This document shows, piece by piece, positions 1 to 11,397 of a stretch of DNA of 64,000 bases. The position numbers were made by a program, and so were the translations under genes. The DNA is taken from the NCBI RefSeq assembly GCF_001949145.1, contig NW_019091478.1, positions 621,746 through 685,745 on the forward strand. Direction: 5' to 3'. How positions within the stretch are numbered: position 1 is the stretch's first letter; the number at the start of each line of letters is the position of its first letter. This DNA comes from Acanthaster planci. Taxonomy: Eukaryota; Echinodermata; Asteroidea; Valvatida; Acanthasteridae. Below the pieces are notes generated by a model, which worked only from the letters and a program-made list of their open reading frames with translations, was not told the DNA's origin and searched no databases.

Positions 1-204
1 ATACAATACATGTGGTTGCTATGTACACGCAAGCACATAAACTTGCTGTCTCCCCTAAGTGAATACACTGTTGTCTTCTTGTACTAGTAACTCCAAAATT
101 CAAACCATTCACAGAGGCTTTAACAATACCGAACACAGATGAAGAGCATACTATCCTGCCCATCACTTGGAGGGCAGAGGCTCCTCAGGATTATAGAAAC
201 TCAC

Positions 205-493
205 CATTCTTGAACCACAGAGCAAGCATCCAAGCAGGAGGAAAAACAAATGTGAAGCAGTCAGTGTCCTCTGGAAATGCTTGTCCTTCCGCCTCAAATT
301 GAATCTCGATAGTGGCGTTCATCCACAAACTGCCTATTAAACCGAGTGACTGCAGTGCATAGATGTACGTGCACTTCTCCGTGAGTCTGATCACGAGAGA
401 ATGCAAGCGCATCGCACAATGAGAGTCGAGACCTGGCGAGGTGGCGTTAGTGTGTGGGAGGGTGCAACGTGTCAACGCAGCGGTGACCATCAC
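205..493 (-). CDS. Unidentified candidate first exon (leftward gene leaving the window)
   Basis: An open frame on the minus strand starts at ATG 493-491 and runs 96 codons to a strong splice donor (AAG-AAT-G|GTGAGT, ending at 205). The frame stops soon after the donor, as expected for intron. The peptide ends in a hydrophobic, aromatic stretch (FTFVFPPAWMLALWF) after an acidic segment (EAEGQAFPEDTD), which looks more like real protein than chance. I do not recognise the family. An internal acceptor near 442 (cctcgccag) could make it an internal exon starting later. The rest of the gene would lie left of position 1. It could also be a chance frame with a lucky donor. Confidence 0.3.
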
Positions 494-939
494 ACTGACA
501 AGATTTTTTTTTTCTTCAGTCTTTTCCTTTTTTGGAAGGGAATTGAATCAGTTGCCGGACGGGGGGCCCTAGAAATTTGTGCCTCGGGGGATTTTCTGGG
601 GTTTTTTTCCCCGGGAGGACTGCAATTTCGTAGGAAGTCAAGAACGGCTTTTGGAAGGCACTCCATCGCGTGAGCACTACATGTATAAATGTACATGCAG
701 GTCTTGCATTTTGTGAAGCACGCATGACGTGTGGTACAAAAGGAAAATGTCAGATTTTATCTTGAAAAAATAATTAAGTGTCGAGATTGAAAATTTTACA
801 TTTACAACATGCATTCAATAAAGTGCTTACTGTGAGCTGAAGGGGCAGGTGCATCACGTGTGTGCACAAGCACTGATACCTTGGGGGTAAAACTCTCTCA
901 GGTCTCCACATTGTATTAAGAGCTATGGTACAGTATTCT

Positions 940-1200
940 GTATGTACCGTACATGTACATACATACATGTACATGTATGCACCTGTATGCATCCCTCAGG
1001 CCAAATTTGTCAAACAGCACTCAGTTGCACAACTCAGCACCACTCCACCAGATTGCGGCTCATTCAAGAAAGAAATTTAATTACAGATTGCTCATGGCAA
1101 TTTGTTTTCCATTCTGAGACCCATGCATCTCTGCTCTATGGTATTTACATACATGTTACATGTACGGTACGTGTATATGTACATTATACATGTACATACC
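940..1200. repeat. ACATGTAC palindrome cluster
   Basis: Two patches (about 945-985 and 1150-1200) are built from overlapping self-complementary units such as gtacatgtac and tacatacatg. The same unit recurs throughout the window, for example near 3440, 5160, 5220, 16690, 28085, 45760, 50500, 55385, 60145 and 63820. It is a species-wide simple-sequence texture, not a gene. Confidence 0.8.
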
Positions 1201-1586
1201 GGGTATGGGTCATTCTATAAATTTGTAAAGTGTGATATTTTTCTGTCCAGGCACCTCTGCTGTGTATACCTTCTGTCAAGTTTGACTTGTCTCATTGAAA
1301 TTGATTTCAAACTATTTTTAAGTTTGGCAGGTAATTTTCGGTACTTATTCAGTCTCTGAAATTAAGGAATGAGTTCTAAACATTAAAAAAATCGCATGCC
1401 AGATGTAACAGGGACGGGGAAAAATTGGACCCCAAATTTACAGAATGACCCACATGCAATTTCTTTAAAGTACTTTTTTTTTTCAAAATTTGCGAAGTGC
1501 ATGCACTCGTACAAAATTACATGTATTTATCCAATTGTATTTTGACAACTACTGTACCACATCGCAATGCAGCTGGCATCACTTAA

Positions 1587-1765
1587 ATTAAAACAAAATC
1601 TCAATATCAGCAAAATTCTTAAACTCAGCTTCGGTTCTGAATGAAACAATTCTTTTTAATCCTGGTCAGCTAGAAAAAAGTCTGTAGATGACAATGTCGA
1701 AGAATTCTTCGATACAAACATTTAAACGTTTAAGAATTTTGCTGATATTGAGATTTTGTTTTAAT
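1587..1765. repeat. Perfect 38-bp inverted repeat with nested palindrome
   Basis: Positions 1587-1624 and 1728-1765 are exact reverse complements over 38 bases, separated by 103 bases. Inside the spacer, 1697-1712 is a perfect 16-base palindrome (tcgaagaattcttcga). The arms are AT-rich. No transposase or reading frame lies inside. The shape fits a small foldback or MITE-like element, or a hairpin-forming site. The perfect match suggests a young element or ongoing conversion between arms. Confidence 0.85.
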
Positions 1766-4170
1766 CCAAGTAGTACCAGCAAATGTACATATAGATTTTT
1801 ATGCACAACGTTATTTAACAGTATGGAAATTGTATACTTTATGCCCCACAAAATAAGGTACCGATAAAGTTACAGTTTATGTTGCTGGAGCATCTAGAAA
1901 AAAATCTCTCCATTGCATCATACATGTCCCGACTCCGAGGCGCCAAGCACCCCTGCCTCCCCCTGCAATTGCTTCCCATAACCATTCCCCCCCCCTTCCC
2001 CTTTCATGTATTTTAATTCTTCGCCCATTATCCATTTTTCATTTTTTCGCTGAGCACACTCGCCCCAAGGGCCTCCCGGGTTGATCTTTCCTATGGTCTT
2101 ATTACATGTAGGCTTTATCAATTGTATGCACGCTCCCTCAACGCAGATTTCTATCTAGAATCCATCAACTGGAATCTGAGACAAATGCCACAGAAGACAC
2201 TCTGGATGCGGCGTACTGGTCGATGTACCGGTACCTGTATGCTGTAGGATTGGTTTATGTCTTGAGTCACATCTGTGACAAAAATGATGGATTTTATCAA
2301 ACATGTCTCCATACATGTAAAATGAACTTTAAACCTGCATTGTGTACCGTGGATAAATTGAGAAGTCTTGCAGGATTTAAAGAAGAGTCCTTGTCAACAA
2401 TTCCCTGGGAACAAGGTTAGTAACAAGCCCCCCCCCCACAAATTTGTTTGAAATTATAAGCAAATGCATTACCTCCAGTACATGTAGTACATGTAAGAAA
2501 GCCATTTAAGGCTTTGGGATACACCGCTACATGTGAACGGCCCACCAAATCTCTAATGTCTTTTTCTAATCAAATTGGCCTACTGTTGCAGTGGAACTGT
2601 AACCCAGTTATTTCCACTGTAATTCACTAGTAATGACACCCTGGCTTTCTCTCAGGGCATAATTTGATTGGAAGGCTGTCTTCAGTGGGATCTGGCACCA
2701 TGAGGAAACGCTCCAAATCCCTAAATGCAAAATGACAGTATTTGCACTGTACAGATATTGAGTTTTTGTTAAAGGTCAATTGATTGGGAGATCTGGCAAC
2801 TTGTTTAGTTTGGCCATTTCATCCACATATGTACTACATGTACATGCTTCTTTAAAAATACCTCCAGTTGTGGACTTCACACCCCACTTACAGTACGTGT
2901 GTGAATGAATAGGTCTTTACCAGGTCTTTGCCAAGTCCAAAATCTCTATGAAACAGGGACACTTTCCAAAGAACAAACAGCACCAGAGTTTACATGTAGA
3001 TCTGTCACCCTTAATGTACATGTACTGTAAGATTTCAACTTATGAAGCTAACACGCTGTTTAAAAATCCCATATGAATTTACGTCAAATACGCAGCGTCG
3101 CGTTACATGGGCCCGCACTCCTCCATGTCTCACAGTCAATCGCACTGACGCCTCATATTACATGTATACGTCCGACACCTTGTTGGTTCGACGTCGGATT
3201 TATGATTTTTTTTTGTCAGTGTCAGCTTCACCTTTCCTCTAGTCTAAGAACTACCGGTAACAAGTACAGTGTACGTTAGGGGTACCGTCCCTAAGCCTAA
3301 GGCCCTAGCATATGTGTTGGTACCACAGACCACCAGTCTTGCGATTATAACTGTGATTCCAAAAAAGTACGGGCAAACAATGGGCAAAACGATGGATGGC
3401 AGTGCGTTTAAGTGCGCAGCGCGAATAATGCACTTACATGTACATGTACCAGTACATGTACAATACATGTACATTGCCTGTATTTGCATACATGTACAGT
3501 GCTCTCAAAATACATGGTAGGTGCACTTTTGTGCCCTTCAGCGCTACTGGTATTAAGGCCTACCATCTCTTCTTTCCAAATGTTGCAACCGCATCATTTT
3601 GAATACTACATACATGTAAATTAACCCTATAAGAACCAGGGGGATGGATTCTGTCCCCCCCCCCACAGTTTTTCCAATATCCACGCGGTGCATTTTTTTG
3701 CAGAAGTTGTGCCTTTCAGAGTTTTAAAGTAACTCTTTGTGGTCATTTTGACACCATGTTGGCAAAAATGTTTTAAAATAAATATACATGTACCGTTCCC
3801 GCGCAGTGCAGATTTTTCCAAGGTGGGTCAGCCGAAAATGTATACTTTTGTAATGTATGATATTTGTAATATTACGAGGTGTCTCTAAAATAAATGCCAA
3901 GTTTTGAAAAATGGGGTGTGGCATAGCCAAGTTCTTTTGGGGGGATCCCCCCAGCTGTGAGACACAACACAAACCAGTCATCAAGAACGTGTCAACAACT
4001 TGAAAATCTCCTCTAGAGATTTACAAGGGGTTTATTATATTTTAGAGACTCAAAGTCTAACACCTGTCACCATGGTCACTGTGTAGATTCTCGTAGGAAA
4101 ACAAACATTTTTCATGATGCACATGTATGGGGGCCGCAATCTTTCTTTTCTCTGCTGTCCACGCGAAAAC

Positions 4171-4180
4171 AAGATGGCGG
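4171..4180 (+). promoter_or_regulatory. YY1-like motif overlapping an ATG
   Basis: The sequence aagatggcgg matches the extended YY1 element often found just downstream of animal transcription starts, and it contains an ATG in good context. It follows a pyrimidine-rich stretch (tctttcttttctctgctg). The frame from this ATG stops after 24 codons and no downstream exon was found, so a promoter here is only a possibility. Confidence 0.25.
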
Positions 4181-4284
4181 CTGGTCAGGATGTGCGAGCA
4201 GGCCAGACTTGTCACTCAAAATACAGCAGACCTAACTGTTTGGCCTAAATACACTGTACATGTACCTATGCATGTATCATTTGA

Positions 4285-4350
4285 GTTAAATTTGATATGC
4301 ATAAAAATGCATCGCTTGTTTTTCATCCAATCCCATAATGCTTTGTGAAC
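4285..4350. repeat. Dispersed repeat, copy A
   Basis: About 60 bases here, including tttttcatccaatcccataatgc split by one or two changes, match 17985-18035 closely in the same orientation. The family is unknown, probably the end of an old interspersed element. Confidence 0.6.
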
Positions 4351-5404
4351 GTCGAAAAGGTGGGCCTGGGCCCAAATATAAAACTTTTGCATTTGCCTGA
4401 ACAACTCAACTGACACTTTGTTTTATGCCTGTTGACGCATGGAGGAAAGTTAGGTGATGTACCGGTAGGCCTACATGTAGGTAGGCAGGCCTAAATATCC
4501 TGTAAACAGTAAAACACTACAAAGTACTCCATAAGCCTTACTGATTCCTGATGTTTGATCTAACAAAACCGCAGGAGAGGCCCATATGTAGTCGGGGCAC
4601 AAGACATATTTACATGTTTGCCCTTAAAGTTATAGCACCAGAAAAATCTAGACGTGCGTATTTGAATCGGAGGAGGCGACGAAGAGTTTAAGTGTTGTGC
4701 GTGTGCCCAGTGAAAACAGTCATATTTTGACAGATTTTGAAGTCGAAAATATCACTAAAGCCCTAAAAGTTTTCCTTTGGCATTTAAAAAAGCCAGCAGC
4801 ATGAGCAGGCCTTGGACTTAGGTGGTGAATAACAGGTATTTTGGGTGAGTCTTTGGAATTGTTGAGAACTGTTGTCACTTTACTAATAGTATACTAGCGT
4901 TAGTATGACAATCCCGTCCAAAATCGAAAAAGAGTAATACTAAAGTAACGCTCAACTCACGTTTGACATGTTTGAGAGTAGCACAGCCTACTCGGCCTTA
5001 GCCTACTGTTCTTACTTCATCATGTTCACGCCACATCTCCGGTGACGACCTAGATAATGCGTTACTTCTACGTTCTTGAGTTGAAGAATACTGAATATTT
5101 ATGAGAGATGACTTACCAAAGAGAATAATCGAAAAGTGTCTTCCAAAGTGTCGCAATATACATGTGTACAGTGTACATGTAGTCGGACAAACTCGTTCGA
5201 ATCGGTCGAGTTACAAGTACACGTACGTACACGTACACTGCACTGTTACATGTAGGCAGTTTCCCGGTTATACTTGTGCTATGTTATGCGTCTTTAGGCG
5301 ATGGAGATCCAGACCAACTCTTTCCTCAGTTCAACCAGCCTAGCAAATGACATGGCGCCCTCTATCGAAGCAATCATTTAGCCTACGCGTGCGGCTAGCT
5401 GTAT

Positions 5405-5600
5405 GTGCCAGGAACGAAATGGGACAGAGGGTCGGGTACGCCCCCAACAAGTCCAATCCGCATACACACTCCAGCCTATTGTTACTTCACACATCATTCC
5501 CCCTAGATGTCTGAAAAGAATTCCTGAGATACCACTTAAACAATGACCAACACAAAGGCTGGGGGGGGGGGCTCTCTCTGTCGCAGATAGTTTGCATCAA
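5405..5600. repeat. Dispersed repeat, copy A (partner at 50960-51125)
   Basis: Aligned blocks include attgttac, cctagatgtctg and aagaattcc in the same order and spacing as at 50960-51125, with a G or C homopolymer nearby in both. Similarity is roughly 75-80 percent by eye over more than 100 bases. The family is not recognised. Confidence 0.65.
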
Positions 5601-5667
5601 ATGTGGCTGGCTGCATTGCGTCTGCGGGTTTATAAGTATATCCAAAATCCAAAAAAACGAATGAAAA

Positions 5668-5735
5668 ATGAATCCCAAACCCTGGTCATCGTCAATTAAA
5701 GTTAATTGGCGATGACCAGGGTTTTGGGTTCATGT
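5668..5735. repeat. Near-perfect short inverted repeat
   Basis: The arms (cccaaaccctggtcatcg and its partner cgatgaccagggttttggg) fold back with only a few bases between them, differing by one indel and one mismatch over about 25 bases. Flanking aatgaa/ttcatg extends the stem. The sequence would form a long hairpin. No gene is associated. Confidence 0.75.
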
Positions 5736-8085
5736 CCATGTACGTTTGGTTCAATTCGTTGGATGAAAAACCAAAGATTACAAAAAGTTTCATTATGAAA
5801 AGAAAACAAGAAATAAAAAAGTCGTCTTCTTTTTTATTTGAAAAACGAGAATTACTTTGTTTTTCGTTGTAAATGTGAAATGGTTCAAATAACATGGTAA
5901 TTTAGATAAATAAGAAAAGGGTTCCATTGTTCAGATGGTAAGAAGCGTCCGGTGAGTCCACTTATTATGAAAGAAACCTCATGTTGCACAAAGTAAAAGG
6001 AGCAACCACCGGAATCTTCTCATATTCCTACACTGGCTGACATTTTCGAACCTATTTCGTTGATGTTTGGAAAAGTTCATCATAACTTCAAATAAAAATC
6101 ATGGGCGTGAATAAAGTGCACCATTTTAGCCGATTTCCCCAAATGCATCACAATTCTAAAACAGTTACTAGCTTTTTATCGCCTGTTTTCTTTTGCAGGT
6201 TGATACCTCGACCTTCGGCACAACTTCAATTAGCAGACTGTCCCAAAATAAATGAATAAAATCAGGCCATGTGGGTGTTGCATCTTCATGACAGAAATGA
6301 CGTAAGAGGCGGTGGCTACCTGTCGCACGCACACACACGGCAGGGAACCAGCCTACTTCGAACTTGATGTCAAGTACAAGAAAATTTGGATTAAAATTAA
6401 CTTTGAAAGAAATCACTTTCATTTTATCTCATCATTTTCAAAATGAAAAACTAAAAACCACGACCTGGTTTTCCTTTTCCTCGTTTTTTTTTCAAATGAA
6501 AAAAGGAGAAGTGGCTTTGTTTAAGTTTTCTTTTTCAATATTAAAAAAATGAACTTTTTTTTATTTGAACGAACGAAACGTTCATCCTGGTCCTTAAATT
6601 CTGTGTTGATAACACCACTCTTCGTTTACACTCTTTCCTTTCCTATGGACCTCATACAGGGAACCATGGGAGCCCATATCGTTTTCCACATGGACAAAAA
6701 ATTGAACCGGTCGTTTTTTCTTGTTCCTCTACAACGTTTTCGTCTTCAAATAAAACGGAAACGACTTGTTCGTCGCTTTTCGCTTCGAAATCGAAAAATA
6801 AATCAACGAAACGAAATGGAACCCCCCCCCCGTCCGTAGGCGCGATCAATGGAGATACTTTCACGCTCCAAAGGCGGTGCACGAAGAAAGAAGAGCACAT
6901 ACAGAACGAAAGCTTGGCGTAACGTTCTTGCTTTTGCCCCTAAGGCGGGATCAATGGTTTCCAAGCATATTATGTTTAATTCATTTACTTGTTCGAAATC
7001 ACCGAATCACTAGATCGGAAGCACTGGCATCTTAAATACGGTATAACGACCTGTCTTTGTGTGGGGGTCAGCATTTTTTTTTACAAATAAAAATTTTGTA
7101 GACAAAAATTCCCACCCCGGATCCGAGAGCTACATATGGATGGATGTATGGTTATGGCCGGCTGTGCGCAATGTAACCTGTCTCCAGTCGGATCTGTTTT
7201 GTTATTATTATTATTATTTTGCATTTTCCGCAGGAACAAAAAGTTATGGCTCCACCAAATGCAGATTAGGACATAATTTTGTTTAAATCAAAACAAAGCA
7301 CAAAATCGTGTTTAAAATTTCAATCCACCCTAATTCCGTTTGTGTAGGCCCAAACCCTGGAATTCATGAGCTTTCGTGCAAACTCTCTGAGGTCCCCAAC
7401 CCTTGGCGGGGTTTTATTGAAGGCAATTCAGTTTGTTTTGTCTTCCCCCCCCCAAAAAAAAACACTTAATCATTAGGTGACGAATTTTTTAAAAATAAAT
7501 AACCCCGTGACATGGCAAACATTGAAATTTCCCCCTAAAACCGTGGTCGACGCGTACGTTCATAATCCAACATATCAACAAAAAATGTCAGCCTTATCCT
7601 CAAACACTTAATTAAAATGTCATTTAAAGCCCACGTTGCCAACCTCGGTGGAAATACTATATCCCTGCAGCCTCGGATTTATTGGTACCGTTAGATGGCT
7701 GCAAATAAAGTTTTGACTCAATAAACGAACGCGGCAGACTGTTTTTAAAAAGTACACAAAATAAGAAAATAAAACAAGAATTGGGCCTATTCTTTCTGCG
7801 AAACACAAGGTGGAGGTTTTAAAGATATTAATGGTTGACAATCCTTTTTACATGCATCAGCAATTTGCGGTGCGTCAACCGAAGGGGAGAGAGTGAACAT
7901 TACATCGAGAGCGCCACATCATACGGACATCATCAGCATCAACATCAGTTCGTGATGAAGCGATGTGAAATGTTTCGCTACTGATGTGTGGCATGTAATA
8001 TACTTGTCAACATAACACATGGAAACTATGAAGGGCTTGTTCAGAACGTAATTCCACTTTTAATGAATAAAAAATTATACTCATT

Positions 8086-8200
8086 GTACATATATGATAA
8101 AATATGATTTTTGTTAAATTCACTTAAAGCTATACCTGTGCATCTAATAAGTGTACATATATGATAAAAATTATTATCTTTGTTAAAATCATTAAAATCA
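8086..8200. repeat. AT-rich direct repeat pair
   Basis: The block gtacatatatgataaaa plus ttgttaaa occurs at about 8086 and again at about 8153, 67 bases apart, in a strongly AT-rich stretch. It is probably a short local duplication. Confidence 0.5.
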
Positions 8201-9732
8201 CCGAATTGAATAACATTACTTTTTAAAATCAAAGTCAATTTCAATACAGATCCCCTCTTACATGTATTATCAAAATTTACTTCCGATCACGGCTACCTTC
8301 TAGGTCATTTAATTTCAAAGCAACTAAATTGTCTTTTAATGTTTTAAAATTAAAAAAAGTATGAGAACAATTGAGGAACATTCAAAAAGAAAAAGGTCAA
8401 AGTGGGTCACTTTAAACTGCAATGTGCTACACCTGTTAAAATAGATGTCTGAGAGTTTGAAAGTGAGCTTTAAGTTAATAATTAGCATAAAGCAATGCTT
8501 GTATGATTTTAATAATTCAAAGACGCTTTCTCAAACTTGGCTTATCTCTGACTTCAGCTTCATCGTTCAAACTCTGCAGCCATTTGAAGTTTTGCAAAGC
8601 TCAAACGAAACAGAGAGAATCCAGCACAGAGTAGCCTGGATTTGACATTTCTACGGGCTACGGGTAGTCCTATTAACATAGGGGACCCGGGCAGAGGCGG
8701 ATCTAGGTTCATTCCTAAAAACTGGAATGTTTTTATTCTTTTTAGCATTTAGGGAGAATAACCCTGCCCTTGGACCCGCATCAGAGTTGAATAAACCTTT
8801 CTGATAGGCCCACTGCATCATGGGACTGAATGACGAACAAGCAGCTTATTCACAAACCAATGAAAGAAACGTACCAGCAAAACCTTCCTCAGTTGCCGCT
8901 GTATTCCAAATGATCACGTGATGTTGCATTAAGGATTTGCAGTAGTAACCCCCCCATATCAAACATTAAATCTTATCAGAAAGAGAAAGTTTGGGATATC
9001 CCTTCAATCATCATTGGAACACCGGTCTCTATCTTTGACTATGACCGTGAAAGTCATTGAGCAAGATTGTCCAATCAGAATCAAGATCTGAAGTTCACTG
9101 AACTCGATTTGAACAATCACATCATTTCTTTTGCTGGAGCTCTTTTGTAAGCAGATATTTGAGGGTGATCTTTTCTTCTTTTCAAACTTCAATTGTTTTA
9201 AAGTTACAAAGTACATTATGCAATAGAGCATGCATCCATGAAACAACCTGGCAAAGGCAAATGACTATACACCAGCGGTGTATCAAGCAGTGGGAAAGGG
9301 GTATTCCCTGAGAACAGTTTTCCTGAGATTTCAATTTATTATTTTTTTAAAATATTCTGTTAAGGGATTCTAGAGGGATTGAAAGTGCCAATATTTCAGA
9401 AATGGTACAACACGTACTAACTTGAAAGGTAGAAAGGTGAGGATTTTCTTCCACAAAATTTTTTTTTTTTGCAGAAAGGAAATTCCATTTTGCCCCCTCC
9501 CCACCTACATGTAAGACCTTGATACCCCACTGCTAAAATATGTCAGGTAAATACTTGGAGCACAGAACTATACAGATACATGTATGCAGACAGCCCTCAA
9601 AAACTCATCACCAGGTGGCCTCCAATAAAGCCAGTGGGAATGCTAAACCCAAGTTTTAAACAAAACTCGCCTGAGTGGTCACTGCAGAAACTATGGGTGG
9701 ACAGTGTACAAACCAGTATTCCCTTCTCATTA

Positions 9733-9764
9733 CAGTGGTCCTGGATTCGATTCCCTGCCCGGCC
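9733..9764 (+). repeat. Possible tRNA-derived SINE fragment
   Basis: The string ggattcgattccctgcccgg resembles an RNA polymerase III B box with its following sequence, as in tRNA-derived SINEs. No matching A box or fold is clear, so this is weak. Confidence 0.25.
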
Positions 9765-9799
9765 AAATGTGAGTGGAGCAGTGGGTTCTCTCCAGAGCT

Positions 9800-10940
9800 G
9801 TTTACTGTACATGTAGAGAGAGACTAGCGCCAACTTGAGACTTTGGAACCAACATGGCTGTTCATTTATTTGTGCAGTACAGCATGCAGCTCCTGCGTGC
9901 TGATAGACCGTATATACACACAGGGGCCAAATTTCAGACAGATTCCCTGACATAGTATATTCATTTGAAAACTTTAAATTTGAAGAACCAGACTCTGTTC
10001 TACGATTTCATTCCAATCCCCCCAAATCACCTGGTACCATCCCATTAAGGGTTTCAAATATCTATATCGTATACTATGCGTTCAGGAATACGACTGAAAT
10101 TAGGTCTCTTGCAGATACCATCTATTGCTCACATGCACTGATGCATAATCCACCATTTTGGTTCCAATAATTGAGACACCCATGTCGCAACTCTCTCTAA
10201 ACACAGCACTGGTTCTCTCCTGTCTCACTACAGGCTTTTTTCACCAGTTCCCCTTCACAAAAATCAACACCGATGACCAGTGCGGCTGTATTCCAAGGGT
10301 GGATGTGGGCAGTTTTATAAAATGTAACTTTTCAATATAATTGGATGTCAAATCGTTTTCGTACACGGCAAAGGAGTGTAACATTGTACAGCAAGTGTGA
10401 GAAAAATCGATCGCTTGAACACTTTAAAAAACCCACCCATGCAACAGTCACAGGTGTGACTGTACTACTGTTGAGTAACATGCTTGTACAGGGAAACCAT
10501 CGGGGTATATCTCTTTTGTTTTGTTAGTAAATACACAGAACAACTTTCTAGTTGCTGAACATCTCTCTAAATAATGCAGAAAAAACATCTAAACATAATG
10601 TCCACAATGGTGTAGTCGCCAGGTCTCTTATTCTGTCACTTACTGTAAAAACCAATGACACCTGATAATAGGTGGCAAAATTAGGGACCTGGCGACTATA
10701 TAAATATATATCACATACACAGTCACAGATGTTACATTAGTTTTACCTCGATTATTTTGTTTTGTATACCTATGCAAATAGAAATTAATCATTTCACAAC
10801 TACCGTCGCATACCTCTTCAATGTTTTATCATTTGCCATACAAGTAATTGAACATTTCTTACATGGTCGCCGCTTTCACTTGTCAAACTGAACTGCAATT
10901 TGGTCGTTGTGGGTTTAAGGGTGCTCAAATCAAGGAAATG
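9800..10940. other. Intergenic stretch, nothing recognised
   Basis: No exon or RNA gene is supported. Its only clear structure is a short inverted repeat at 10613-10699. Confidence 0.5.
10613..10699. repeat. Short inverted repeat
   Basis: Arms tagtcgccaggtc (from about 10615) and gacctggcgacta (ending about 10697) are perfect reverse complements over 13 bases with about 55 bases between. An inner acctg/caggt element may add stem. It could be a small foldback element. Confidence 0.55.
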
Positions 10941-10946
10941 TTACAA

Positions 10947-11030
10947 ATTGTAAAGTACTTTGAGATCACTGGATCCAGGGAAAGTGCTGTATAAACATTA
11001 CAATCGTTATCGTCATTATTATTATTCAAC
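10947..11030 (+). repeat. SINE/LINE 3' tail
   Basis: The segment reads taaagtactttgagatcact, then ggatccagggaaagtgctgt, then ataaac, and ends in an (att)n tract. This is the familiar conserved tail of many LINE-mobilised SINEs (agcgctttgag ... gcgctatataaat ... attatt). No body of the element was identified upstream. Confidence 0.65.
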
Positions 11031-11376
11031 ATTCAGAGAAGAAACACATTCTTGGAGACGGTACATGTACACACGAGAGAAGGCCAGCACAGAGGTGGCT
11101 CGAGGTAATGTCAGCACCAGACTTGAAAAAACACTCACAGATGAGAGCCGTCTTTTTTCCCTGCGGAACTCGGAAACCGGTGCAGTGCAACTACAAAGCA
11201 GCCTGCTGTTTTTCCACCCAGGACACGATGGCCTATTGAGAGGACAACAGCCAAAAAAAAAAAAAAATGAATACTGAAAGGCTGACCATCCACACATACT
11301 TTAAGAGTTTTGGCTTGTTTTCTCCATGAGAGAAACCTTTTCCATGATCACTCAATGTTCCTGTTCAGATCCCCCT

Positions 11377-11397
11377 TCAGTCAATTTCTCTACGCAG
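11377..11397 (-). CDS. Tentative terminal exon of the aminotransferase gene
   Basis: After an acceptor (cctacggcag), the phase left by exon 11 reads LRREID and then TGA. This would extend the C-terminus ...LGIK with a short basic/acidic tail, as in related enzymes that end soon after this point. The exon is tiny and the pyrimidine tract is only moderate, so a different last exon further left is possible. Confidence 0.25.
   Translation of the reverse strand: MRREID

Larger units (their letters stand above)
494..9500. other. Intergenic stretch without a recognised gene
   Basis: No supported exon was found. The segment holds ACATGTAC palindrome clusters (about 940-980, 1145-1200, 3430-3500, 5155-5250), poly-C runs, two inverted repeats (1587-1765, 5668-5735), a YY1-like motif (4171-4180), and two repeats with partners elsewhere in the window (4285-4350 and 5405-5600). 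From 5750 to 6840 it is biased to A/T-rich runs built from variants of tttttcgtt and aaaaacga. Open frames of 60-100 codons here look like chance or low-complexity translations. Confidence 0.6.

Noticed and set aside
5195-5240. gttcgaatcggtcga as a tRNA B box
   Set aside because: No A box at the right distance and no cloverleaf.
6549-6900. Overlapping frames on both strands near 6.6 kb
   Set aside because: Basic, low-complexity translation of tttttcgtt/aaacgaa-rich DNA.
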